Positions 23,061 through 31,470 of a stretch of DNA of 64,000 nt are shown in pieces. Every line of letters begins with the position of its first letter. The first letter of the stretch is position 1. Made by a program: the position numbers and the translations under genes. The stretch is from Streptomyces asiaticus (GTDB lineage Bacteria; Actinomycetota; Actinomycetes; Streptomycetales; Streptomycetaceae), in assembly GCF_018138715.1 (NCBI RefSeq), contig NZ_JAGSHX010000006.1, forward strand, positions 2,666,001 to 2,730,000, read 5' to 3'. The notes under the pieces were generated by a model that was not told where the DNA came from, did not search any database, and saw only the letters and a list, made by a program, of their open reading frames with translations.

Positions 23061-26000
23061 GTGCGGCTGCCGGACCCGGCCACCTCACGGGCGGTGCTGA
23101 TCGGCGTCCACGCGTTCGAACACCTCAAGGACCTGCCCGCCGTCGAGAACAACATCAACCGGCTGTACGACGCGCTGACCGATCCGGAGCTGTGGGGGCT
23201 CCCCAAGGAGCACTGCCGGAAGATCCTCCAACCCCGCTACGGCCAAGAGGTGATCGACGCGCTCGGGCAGGCGGCCGACGAGGCGAGGGACACCCTCTTC
23301 GTCTACTACGCCGGGCACGGACTGCTCAACGAGCGAGCCACGGACGCTTCGGACCGGCTCTGTCTGGCGCTCACCGAGGCCGACCACGAGGACCGGCTGC
23401 ACTGGGCACTGCGCTACCAAGAGGTCCGCGACAAAGTCCAGCAGCCGCGTCGGGCCCGGCGCAAGGTCGTGGTGCTCGACTGCTGCTTCAGCGGCCAGGC
23501 CGCCGTCGCCATGGGCCCGTCGGACCTGCATGACGAGGCCGAGATCGAGGGCGCGTACGTCCTCACCTCCTCCGGGGCCAACGCCCCGTCGTACGCCCGC
23601 GAGGGCGCGGAGCTGACCGACTTCACCGGTGAACTGCTGGCCCTGGTCGAGGGGGGCGTGGCGGGCGGGCCGGAGCTGCTCACCGTCGAGGACCTCTACC
23701 AGGGGGTCCGGCGGGCGGCCGCCCACAAGGGCCTGGCCAAGCCGCACAAGCTGGCCACCGACCAGGCCGACCGGGTCGCCCTGGTGCGCAACCGTCGCTG
23801 GGTCCCGGAGCTGCCCCCGGCCTCCCCCGCCGCCGAGGGCGCCGCGCCCGCCGGGCGGCTGAGCCGGTACGACCTGGACCGGCTGATCGAGGCCCAGAAG
23901 AAGGAGGCGGCCAGCTTCCCGTACGAGGACCTTCTGGAGGGGTTCCGCCGCCCCCGCTTCACCGAGGTCTACGTACGCCAGCAGATGACCGCCCAGGGTC
24001 TGGACGCCGAGCACCACGGCGACGGCATGCCGGAACCGTCGCGGCCCGGTGAATGGTCCCGGTCGCGGGAGCGCGAGGAGCGGCGGGCCGAGGCCGGTGC
24101 CCCGGCCCTGGAGGGCAAGCAGGACCGCCGGGTGTCCCAGTCCCTGAAGTCCGTCCTGGAGTCGCCGGAGCATCTGCTGATCACCGGTGGCCCCGGCATG
24201 GGCAAGTCGTCGCTCATCAGCCAGCTGCCCCGGGACCTGCCCAAGGACGCGGTGCCGATCCGCGTCACGGCCAAGCGCCTGGCCCCGCACGCGCTCAGCC
24301 ACCAGCCCTGGCAGGAGGCGATCGCCGCCTCGGTCGAGAAGGGCATGCTCCCCGCCGGTCTCGACCGGCTCCCGGACCGGCCCGCCCCGGACGGGCGGTG
24401 GGTGATCCTCATCGACGCGCTCGACGAGGTCTCCGACATCGGGGCCCGGGACCGGCTCGTGGACTGGGTGGACGGCATTCTGGGCCCGCCACGCGACCTG
24501 CCGTTCCGGCTGATCCTCACCAGCCGCCCGCCGACCCCGGCCGACCGCGACAAGCTGATCCGCGCGGGCATGGCGCACTACACCCTGGAGCCGTTCACCG
24601 CGGACGGCCTGGAGCGCTTCGCGGCGGGGTGGTTCCACGACGCCCCGGTCCGCGGCCAGGCGGAGCGGTTCCTGGCCCAGCTCCGCGAGGGCCATCTGCT
24701 GGACGTGGCCAAGGTGCCGCTGCTCGCCACCATCGCGGCGATCGTCTTCGAGAACTCCCCGGACAAGCCGCTGCCCAAGCAGCGCTTCGACCTGTACGAG
24801 GAGTTCCTGACGCATCTGGCGGAGGGGCGCGGCAAGCGGGTGAAGGAGGGTCTGCGGACCCTCCTGGAGGACCTGCCCAACAGCGGTCGGCTGGTGGACG
24901 AGATCCGGCAGCGGCGATCCGAGCTGGGCAGGCGGCTCGCCGTGGCGGCGTCCCAGGGCGAGACGGACCTGCTGGGCCAGGCCGAGACCTGGACGCGGCA
25001 GCTCGCCAAGGAGCTGGACGTGGCCATTCCGGTCACTCCCCGGTGGCGCAAGACCCTGTTCGCGCTCGCGGAGTACACCGGTCTGGTCACCCGGGACGGG
25101 GACAACGTCCGCTTCTGGCACCTGTCGTTCGCCGAACACCTGGCGGCGGAGGTCCACGAGGCGGATCTGCCGGGGGCGTTCGACCCGGAGGCGGAGGTCT
25201 GGGGCGAGTGGCTCGACCGGATCTTCGACGGCACCGGCCAGGAGGAGGTCGCCCGGCTCGTGCTGGTCCGGCACACCCACAACCACCCGGACAGCGCCCT
25301 CCTCCCCTGGCTCCAGCAGCGGACGGATCGCCATCAGGCGCTGGTGGGCGAGTTGCTGCTGCGCGGCGCACAGGCCGCCGGGCCGGTACTCAAGACGTTC
25401 TGCACGATGCTCCGGCGCGTGCTCATCCTGTCGGCGGACGAACGCGACGACGTGCTCACCACGGCGGCGCTCCTCGGCGATCCCGAGGTCTCGGCCACAC
25501 TCGTCCAGGTCATGGAGGACGACGCGGTCGCCACCACCGGCCGCGTCGTAGCGGCCCAGTTGCTCAGCGAGCGCAGCGAGGCCACGGCGCGGACCGCCGT
25601 GGACTACCTGTGGACCGTGATCGACAACCCACACATCCCGGATACGGACCGGGTGCGCGCGGCGTCCGCGGTCGCCCGGTCCCAGCACCCTTCGCGTGGC
25701 CGGGCGGCCGAGGCGCTGCTGGCGACGGCCCGTGACGACCGGATCGACTTCTCCCAACGCCGAACGGCGGCGGAGGCCCTGGCGAATCTCGGCGGCGACC
25801 GCCTCGCACAGGCGCAAGGCTGCCTGATCGACCTGATGCAGAATCCTGGTGCTTCCGCCCAGCATCTCGTGCCACTCGCGGAGACCCTCGCCAAGCTGTC
25901 CTCCGTCGCGTCCGCCGATGCCCTGTCGGCCCTGGAAACACTTGCCGAGGACCCGGCGACCACCGTCTCCAACCGGATCGACCTGCTGCGCGTCATTCCC

Positions 26001-27332
26001 CTGCTGGATCCTGGCCGCGGACCACGATCCCTCGATGTGCTCGAGGACCTGATGACGTCGGGCAAGGTCACCGCCGGTTCCCGGGCGAAGGCGGCCCAGA
26101 CGCTGGCCGCGATCGCACCGGGCCAGAGCGATCTGGCCGTGGGCGTGCTGTGGAACCTGGTGCGGAATACCCGCCTCGACATGTACGACCGCATGGACGC
26201 GGCGGAACGGCTGGCGGATCTGGATGCCACCCATCGGGTCGAGGTGGCCGAGGAGTTGTTCCGGCTGGCGCAGTCCCCACACTGCCCCACGAACAGCAGG
26301 ATCGACCCGACGGTGAAGTCCGCTTCGCTGGCACCCCGGACACGGGACCGCTGTCTGGCGCTGCTCGCCTCGATCGCGGCCGATCCCGCGCACGACTGGG
26401 ACGAGCGGCTTCGCGCGGTCTCGAACCTGAGCGAGATGGACCCGCAGAACCTGGAACAGGTGGTCCCCGTTCTGGAGGACGCCCTGAGTGCGCCGGGGGT
26501 GAGGCCCCGCGAACGGGCGAAGGCCGCCGACTACCTCGGAAGGCTCAGTGACGCCCACCGAACGCGTGTCGTCGGCATCCTGCTCGAACGCATGTCGTCA
26601 GCGGAGTCGGGACTCAAGGAATCCTGGGAGCTCGCCGAGACGTTGGCGCTGCTCGCTCCGGAGCACACCGAGGAGGCGGAGGCGGCCCTCACCCGGGCAT
26701 TGGAGTCCCCCTTCCTCGGCGCGAGCGAGCGCGAGGAAGCCGCGCGTTCCCTCGTCCGCGTCGCACCGCACACACAGCCCCGCGTCGTCGAAACGCTGCT
26801 GAGCCAGGCAGCCGCGGAGCCGGACGCGTTCTACGTGTGGTGGATGGCCACCTCCGCGGTCGAAATCGACCCGGGTCAGCGCGAAGCCGCGGCCCGCATC
26901 CTGCGGTCCCGGCTGACCGGGCTCGCCGCGCGTTCGGACGGAAACCGCTGGGCCGCGAGGGGACTGACGGAGTTGGGCGGTGCCCAGGAGCGCGCCGAAC
27001 TCATCCGCCTCTTTCAGGCCCGGGTCACCGAGGCCACCACTACCGAGGTACGTCTGGCGGCGGCGGACGACCTCGCGACGATCGACCCCAGGGCGCTGGA
27101 AGCCGTGGTGGACGCCCTGGTGGCCATCGCCTCCGATGACTCGTGCCCGGCGCCGTACCGCGTCCAGGCGGCCGCCCGGATCGGCGGGATCGGCCGGGCC
27201 CATCACGAGGCGGCCCGGAGGTTCCTGGAGTCGATCGTCGCCGACGAACTCTGCGATGCGAAGGACCGGGAGAAGGCTCAGCACGAGCTCCAGAACCTCC
27301 ACAACGTCCCGCCGCCCCTCGCCCCTGCCTGA
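23061..27332 (+). CDS. Caspase-NACHT-HEAT protein (NLR-like conflict effector)
   Basis: 1,423 residues from GTG 23061, eight bases after GGAGGG and four after the EACC1 stop. Residues about 10-245 form a caspase/peptidase C14 domain: RAVLIGVHAF, the catalytic His in LFVYYAGHG (H86) and the Cys in VVVLDCCFSG (C142). A linker leads to a NACHT/STAND NTPase with Walker A TGGPGMGKSS (375-384), Walker B VILIDALDE (448-456) and an LTSRPPTP sensor region. From about 780 to the end there are many HEAT/armadillo-like helical repeats (for example AAEALANLGG, AAERLADLD, AADYLGRLSD). This is the layout of bacterial NLR-like defence or self-killing proteins: repeats sense, NACHT oligomerises, caspase cleaves. 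Target and trigger are unknown. It ends seven bases before a convergent gene. Confidence 0.88.
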   Translation: MRLPDPATSRAVLIGVHAFEHLKDLPAVENNINRLYDALTDPELWGLPKEHCRKILQPRYGQEVIDALGQAADEARDTLFVYYAGHGLLNERATDASDRLCLALTEADHEDRLHWALRYQEVRDKVQQPRRARRKVVVLDCCFSGQAAVAMGPSDLHDEAEIEGAYVLTSSGANAPSYAREGAELTDFTGELLALVEGGVAGGPELLTVEDLYQGVRRAAAHKGLAKPHKLATDQADRVALVRNRRWVPELPPASPAAEGAAPAGRLSRYDLDRLIEAQKKEAASFPYEDLLEGFRRPRFTEVYVRQQMTAQGLDAEHHGDGMPEPSRPGEWSRSREREERRAEAGAPALEGKQDRRVSQSLKSVLESPEHLLITGGPGMGKSSLISQLPRDLPKDAVPIRVTAKRLAPHALSHQPWQEAIAASVEKGMLPAGLDRLPDRPAPDGRWVILIDALDEVSDIGARDRLVDWVDGILGPPRDLPFRLILTSRPPTPADRDKLIRAGMAHYTLEPFTADGLERFAAGWFHDAPVRGQAERFLAQLREGHLLDVAKVPLLATIAAIVFENSPDKPLPKQRFDLYEEFLTHLAEGRGKRVKEGLRTLLEDLPNSGRLVDEIRQRRSELGRRLAVAASQGETDLLGQAETWTRQLAKELDVAIPVTPRWRKTLFALAEYTGLVTRDGDNVRFWHLSFAEHLAAEVHEADLPGAFDPEAEVWGEWLDRIFDGTGQEEVARLVLVRHTHNHPDSALLPWLQQRTDRHQALVGELLLRGAQAAGPVLKTFCTMLRRVLILSADERDDVLTTAALLGDPEVSATLVQVMEDDAVATTGRVVAAQLLSERSEATARTAVDYLWTVIDNPHIPDTDRVRAASAVARSQHPSRGRAAEALLATARDDRIDFSQRRTAAEALANLGGDRLAQAQGCLIDLMQNPGASAQHLVPLAETLAKLSSVASADALSALETLAEDPATTVSNRIDLLRVIPLLDPGRGPRSLDVLEDLMTSGKVTAGSRAKAAQTLAAIAPGQSDLAVGVLWNLVRNTRLDMYDRMDAAERLADLDATHRVEVAEELFRLAQSPHCPTNSRIDPTVKSASLAPRTRDRCLALLASIAADPAHDWDERLRAVSNLSEMDPQNLEQVVPVLEDALSAPGVRPRERAKAADYLGRLSDAHRTRVVGILLERMSSAESGLKESWELAETLALLAPEHTEEAEAALTRALESPFLGASEREEAARSLVRVAPHTQPRVVETLLSQAAAEPDAFYVWWMATSAVEIDPGQREAAARILRSRLTGLAARSDGNRWAARGLTELGGAQERAELIRLFQARVTEATTTEVRLAAADDLATIDPRALEAVVDALVAIASDDSCPAPYRVQAAARIGGIGRAHHEAARRFLESIVADELCDAKDREKAQHELQNLHNVPPPLAPA

Positions 27333-27338
27333 CCGGAC

Positions 27339-28598
27339 TCAGCCGCCCGGCAGGGTCGGCGCGGCGCAGCCGTGGTGTTCGGCCGAGGCGGCGGCGAACG
27401 CCGCCAGCGCGGCGCGTTCGTAGGCGAGGTCGGGGCGGCGGCGGGTCTCGCCGTCGGCGGCGGCGGCGCGGATGAGGTAGAGGGCGGACTCGGTGCCGCG
27501 CGGGCAGGTGGCACCGGCCCAGTAGGCGCTCCGGCCGAGCCGCCCGGCGGGCTTCTCGGCGGGGGTCACGTTCTCGTAGTCGTAGTCCCGGGTGTACTGG
27601 GAGCGGGCGTCCTCCGCGTAGGGGCCGTAGTACGCCTCCAGCCGGTAGAGCGGTGAGCCGTCCCGGGTGCCGAGGACGCAAGCCTCGCGCGGTGCGCGGT
27701 CGCGGGCGGTCTCGCGGGCGGTGGAGACGGCGGAGCGGGAGGCGGTGGGGACGGCCGCGCAGGTGCCCTTGGCGCCGAGCAGCGGCTCGTACTCGTCCTC
27801 GTTCACCGGCAGGCCGACGGTGCGGACCGGCTTGCCCAGGCGCGCGCCGCAGCCCCAGTGGTCGTTGGCCGCCTCGGCGGTCGCGGTGGCGGTGCGGACG
27901 AAGTCGGGGCGGACGGCGGGGTCGTCGAGGGTGGCCGCGCCGCGCAGCGCGGTCTCGACGGTGATCAGCAGACTGTCGCCGCGCCGGGCGCAGTCGAGCA
28001 GTACGGCGGTGGTGGCCGTGCCGTCCTCGGCGTCGTCCAGCCGTGCGGTGTCGGTGGCGAACAGGCCGGACCAGCCGTGGCCGAGGGGGACGGGGAGCGT
28101 ACGGCGGGCGGGTACGGCGGTGTAGAGGTCGTCGTATCCGTACTCGGCGCGGGGGCGGGGCGAGCCCGCGATGGAGATGGCGATGTGGCCGGTGTCCTCG
28201 GCGGTGATCCGGCAATGGACGGAGAGGGAGTTGGCCCGCCTGGCGCCGTTCCCGTCGCTCTCGCCGCTCTTGGCGTTCCCGTCGCTCTCGCCGCTCTTGG
28301 GGCTCCCGTCGCTCTTGGCGCTCTTGGGGCTCCCGTCGCTCTTGGCGCTCCCGTCGCTCCCGGAGGCCGTCTTGCCGAAGGAGCCCTCGGTGCGGTTCGT
28401 GACGTCCAGTTCGGTGTCGTCGCCGAGCACCTCGCGTACCTCGCTCACCGGAAGCACCCCGTCGCAGGCCCCCGCCAGCGCCCGGTCCTCGCTGCCCGCG
28501 AACCAGACGAACGCTCCGGTGAGGGCGGCCAGCGCCACCGCCACGGCCACCAGGGCGCGGATCTGGCGCCGGGTGAGTGCGGGTCGGGTCAGTGCCAC
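27339..28598 (-). CDS. Membrane-anchored extracytoplasmic protein, paralogue of the next gene
   Basis: About 419 residues from GTG 28598. A basic start (LTRPALTRRQ) and a membrane helix (ALVAVAVALAALTGAFVWF) precede a long external part with ACDGVLPVSEVREVLGDD, several cysteines (DCARRG, WGCGARLG, GTCAAVP, GATCPRG, HHGCAAP) and a hydrophilic repeat built of SDGSPKS/SDGNAKSGE. I recognise no catalytic motif. The protein shares ACDGxLP and GRSAY with the protein encoded just upstream, so the two are distant paralogues. Its start overlaps the stop of that gene by 10 bases, so they are cotranscribed. Probably a sensor or envelope protein. Confidence 0.7.
   Translation of the reverse strand: MALTRPALTRRQIRALVAVAVALAALTGAFVWFAGSEDRALAGACDGVLPVSEVREVLGDDTELDVTNRTEGSFGKTASGSDGSAKSDGSPKSAKSDGSPKSGESDGNAKSGESDGNGARRANSLSVHCRITAEDTGHIAISIAGSPRPRAEYGYDDLYTAVPARRTLPVPLGHGWSGLFATDTARLDDAEDGTATTAVLLDCARRGDSLLITVETALRGAATLDDPAVRPDFVRTATATAEAANDHWGCGARLGKPVRTVGLPVNEDEYEPLLGAKGTCAAVPTASRSAVSTARETARDRAPREACVLGTRDGSPLYRLEAYYGPYAEDARSQYTRDYDYENVTPAEKPAGRLGRSAYWAGATCPRGTESALYLIRAAAADGETRRRPDLAYERAALAAFAAASAEHHGCAAPTLPGG
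28248..28361 (-). repeat. 27-bp tandem repeat inside the membrane-protein gene
   Basis: Three full 27-base units (28248-28274, 28275-28301, 28302-28328) and two partial ones follow each other in frame, with slow drift between CTCTCG and CTCTTG variants. They encode the SDG(N/S)AKS repeats. The unit is a multiple of three, so slippage changes linker length without frameshift. Confidence 0.75.
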
Positions 28599-29905
28599 TG
28601 CTCGACCTCCCCGAGCACCTGGGTGTCGCGGCACTTCGCGGACGCGGGCCAGCCGTCGTCGGCGTCGAGATAGCGGTCCAGGACCGTACGCGCGGCGGCG
28701 GAGAGCCTGGCGCGGTCCTTGCCGCCGATGACGGCCGTCTCGCCGTCCTCGAGCCGGATCTCGGGGAAGACGGCCACCCGGTGGTAGGTGGTGCGGCCGC
28801 CGCACACCGACCGGGCCCACAGGGCGAGTTGGGGCCGTCCGGCGTAGGAGGAGACGCGCTCCTCCTGCCGCGCACCACGATCAGCGTCCGTCTCGGAACC
28901 GGCCTCGGAGGGGCGCTCGTCGTCCTCCGCCCCCCACCCGGGCACATGGCCCTCGCGTTCGTAGGAGTCGTACGCCGACCGGCCGAGGATCCCCGACCAG
29001 CTGGCCGCCTCGACCTCGGTGACCTGCCACTGCTTCGGACGCGGGCGCTCACCGGCGTTCTTCTCCGCGTCCCACTCCCCGGCGCAGGCGCTCAGACCGG
29101 TGGACTCCTGAAGATCGCCGAGGGTGGTCCAGGAGCCGGAGGCGACACCGGGGAGCGAGGAGCCGTCGATCCACTCGCACTTGCGCAGGCCCTGGCCGGG
29201 CGCGCCATGGGTCTCGTCCGTGTCCACCACGGCGGTGGGCGTCGTGAGCGGGCCGGAGCCGCAGTGCTGGGCCTTGGTGAGGGCGTTGGCCACGTGTACG
29301 GCGGTACGGAAGCCGAGGAGCGCGGTGGCGCGGTCCGGCTTGCCGTTCCCCGCCGTGGCGTCATCTGCCGAGTCGGTCCCGTCGGTCCCGTCCGTCACCC
29401 GGGCCGTCACATACAGATCGGTCGTGGGCCGGACCCGGCCGCCGAGCCCGCCCAGGCAGTCGGCCACCAGCCACGCGCCCCGCTTCCCGTACTGGCCGGT
29501 GGTGCCCGGCGCCACGAAGGTGCCATGGCCTCCGGCCGGTTCGAGGAGGTCCCGGGTCTCGACGGCCTCGGGCACATCGGAGACCAGCGCCTCGGCGTGG
29601 ACCGTGACCCCGTAGCCGTCGCCCCACGACAGCGAGCAGTCCAGCAACGAGCGGCTCTCCTGGCCGGGGGCGAGCATCGTGCCGTGCTGTCTGAGCTCGC
29701 CCGGCCGCTCGTCACGCACCAGCCGTTCGAGGTCCCCGTACGGCAGGGTGCCGTCGCATGCCTTCCTCAACTGGGCCCGGTTGGCGGCGAGATGGCCGCC
29801 GCCGCTGTCCCGGGACGCGAGGAGGGCCCCCGCGATCCCCACGACCGCCATCAGTACGACAAGGGGCGTGCGGCGCTGCCACACACGGCCCCATAAACCA
29901 CGCAT
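28589..29905 (-). CDS. Membrane-anchored extracytoplasmic protein, first of a paralogous pair
   Basis: 438 residues. MRGLWGRVWQRRTP is followed by one membrane helix (LVVLMAVVGIAGALLAS) and an external domain with KACDGTLPYGDLERLV, LLDCSLSWGDG, WLVADCLGG, LRKCEWIDGSSL, WARSVCGG and a C-terminal AKCRDTQVL. The evenly spaced cysteines suggest disulfides. The arrangement corresponds to that of the gene downstream, to which it is coupled by a 10-base overlap. No known family or enzyme motif is recognised. No promoter could be assigned with confidence in the 330-base gap upstream. Confidence 0.72.
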   Translation of the reverse strand: MRGLWGRVWQRRTPLVVLMAVVGIAGALLASRDSGGGHLAANRAQLRKACDGTLPYGDLERLVRDERPGELRQHGTMLAPGQESRSLLDCSLSWGDGYGVTVHAEALVSDVPEAVETRDLLEPAGGHGTFVAPGTTGQYGKRGAWLVADCLGGLGGRVRPTTDLYVTARVTDGTDGTDSADDATAGNGKPDRATALLGFRTAVHVANALTKAQHCGSGPLTTPTAVVDTDETHGAPGQGLRKCEWIDGSSLPGVASGSWTTLGDLQESTGLSACAGEWDAEKNAGERPRPKQWQVTEVEAASWSGILGRSAYDSYEREGHVPGWGAEDDERPSEAGSETDADRGARQEERVSSYAGRPQLALWARSVCGGRTTYHRVAVFPEIRLEDGETAVIGGKDRARLSAAARTVLDRYLDADDGWPASAKCRDTQVLGEVEQWH

Positions 29906-30047
29906 CCCGCCCGTAACTCCTTACATCCCCTGACCAGTTCCCCCTTGATCAGGCGGGGACAGTACCAGAGGAGCGGAACCAAGCCACACCGTGAGCTCCG
30001 CGGGCCCCACCCCACAGGCCCGTACGAAGGTCCTGTGTCCCGGCCCT

Positions 30048-30078
30048 GTCCGGGACTGCTCCGGAACGTGTCCCGGAC
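30048..30078. terminator. Possible hairpin between pfkA and the membrane-protein operon
   Basis: GTCCGGGAC (30048-30056) and GTCCCGGAC (30070-30078) pair perfectly over nine bases with a 13-base loop. It lies in the 330-base gap 29906-30235, which otherwise holds only the larger hairpin at 30138-30191 and no gene. Either a secondary terminator or part of the leader of the minus-strand operon. Confidence 0.35.
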
Positions 30079-30137
30079 ACGGGTCAGCCTTGTTCACACC
30101 AGGCACTTGTTCAAGGCTGAACCTCGCCAACAGCACA

Positions 30138-30191
30138 CGGCCGCAGCGGCCTTGATCTTCCACGAGGGAATGATCAAAACCGCTGCGGCCG
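30138..30191 (-). terminator. Terminator of pfkA
   Basis: CGGCCGCAGCGG (30138-30149) pairs with CCGCTGCGGCCG (30180-30191), and inside it TTGATC (30152-30157) pairs with GATCAA (30172-30177), leaving a 14-base loop. The stem starts 45 bases after the pfkA stop on the minus strand. Confidence 0.75.
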
Positions 30192-30235
30192 ACGAAGACG
30201 AGAAGAAGAAGCGAGAGGACGGAGGCCGTGGCGGC

Positions 30236-31261
30236 TCAGAAGACCGACTCGGCCTCGTCCATACGGTCCACCGGCACGGTCTTGAGCTCGGTGACCGCGT
30301 CGGCGATCGGCACCATCGTGATGTCCGTGCCGCGCAGCGCGGTCATCATGCCGAAGTCGCCCCGGTGCGCCGCCTCGACGGCGTGCCAGCCGAAGCGGGT
30401 GGCCAGCACGCGGTCGTACGCGGTGGGCGTGCCGCCGCGCTGCACATGCCCCAGGATGACCGGGCGGGCCTCCTTGCCCAGGCGCCGCTCCAGCTCGGCC
30501 GCGAGGCGGTTGCCGATCCCGGCGAACCGCTCATGGCCGTACTGGTCGATCTCGCCCTTCTGGTACTCCATGGAGCCCTCGGCCGGGTGCGCGCCCTCGG
30601 CGACGCAGATGACCGCGAACTTCTTGCCGCGGGCGAACCGCTCCTCGACCATCTTCACCAGCCCGTCGACCTCGAAGGGCCGCTCCGGCAGGCAGATGCC
30701 GTGGGCGCCGCCGGCCATCCCGGACTCCAGCGCGATCCAGCCCGCGTGGCGCCCCATGACCTCGACGACCATCACCCGCTGATGGGATTCGGCGGTGGTC
30801 TTCAGCCGGTCCATGGCCTCGGTGGCGACGCCGACGGCGGTGTCGAAGCCGAAGGTGCGGTCGGTGGAGGAGATGTCGTTGTCGATCGTCTTGGGGACGC
30901 CGACGATCGGGAGCCCGGCGTCGGAGAGCATCCGCGCCGCGGTGAGGGTGCCCTCGCCGCCGATCGGGATCAGTACATCTATCCCGTAGTCACGGGCGTG
31001 GTCCTTCGAGGTTTCGCACGCCTCGCGCAGCCGGGCGCGCTCCAGGCGGGAGGAACCGAGGATGGTGCCGCCGCGGGCGAGAATGCCGCTGACGGCGTCG
31101 AGGTCGAGCTTGCGGTGACGGCCGTCGAGGAGCCCCTTGAAACCGTCCTCGAATCCGATCACCTCGTCTCCGTGGCCGGCGACCGCGCGGTGCACCACCG
31201 ACCGGATCACAGCGTTGAGACCGGGGCAGTCGCCGCCTGCGGTGAGAACTCCGATGCGCAT
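30236..31261 (-). CDS. pfkA: ATP-dependent 6-phosphofructokinase
   Basis: 341 residues. Phosphorylates fructose 6-phosphate to the 1,6-bisphosphate, the committing step of glycolysis. MRIGVLTAGGDCPGLNAVIR binds nucleotide, IPIGGEGTLTAARML is the glycine loop with Gly at the position that marks ATP rather than pyrophosphate use, and PKTIDNDISSTD carries the catalytic Asp. VMGRHAGWIAL and ILGHVQRGGTPTAYDR contact the sugar phosphate. Length and motifs match the actinobacterial group III PfkA. It lies in the position of S. coelicolor pfkA2 (SCO5426, from memory), divergent from pta with 209 bases between. A strong hairpin ends it. Confidence 0.95.
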   Translation of the reverse strand: MRIGVLTAGGDCPGLNAVIRSVVHRAVAGHGDEVIGFEDGFKGLLDGRHRKLDLDAVSGILARGGTILGSSRLERARLREACETSKDHARDYGIDVLIPIGGEGTLTAARMLSDAGLPIVGVPKTIDNDISSTDRTFGFDTAVGVATEAMDRLKTTAESHQRVMVVEVMGRHAGWIALESGMAGGAHGICLPERPFEVDGLVKMVEERFARGKKFAVICVAEGAHPAEGSMEYQKGEIDQYGHERFAGIGNRLAAELERRLGKEARPVILGHVQRGGTPTAYDRVLATRFGWHAVEAAHRGDFGMMTALRGTDITMVPIADAVTELKTVPVDRMDEAESVF

Positions 31262-31470
31262 CGTGCTGTGTCTCCTGCTCCCTACGGGTAGATGTGAGCC
31301 AGTCCGATTGTTTCATGGGCGGGGTGGTGCTGTATCCCCCAAGCGACAAGCGCCTTAATCATGGTCGCGGGTATTGTCAAGAGGACTGGGCCGGTCAATG
31401 TGGCCGATTTGTGTCCGATAGGCGCACATAACGAAAACACCGACGAACGCCAGAGGAACGGAGAGCACGC

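Noticed and set aside
23085..26558. A 1,157-codon open frame on the minus strand opposite the caspase-NACHT gene
   Set aside because: High-GC shadow; its composition is Arg/Gly/Gln-rich without motifs, while the plus strand has clear catalytic and P-loop motifs.
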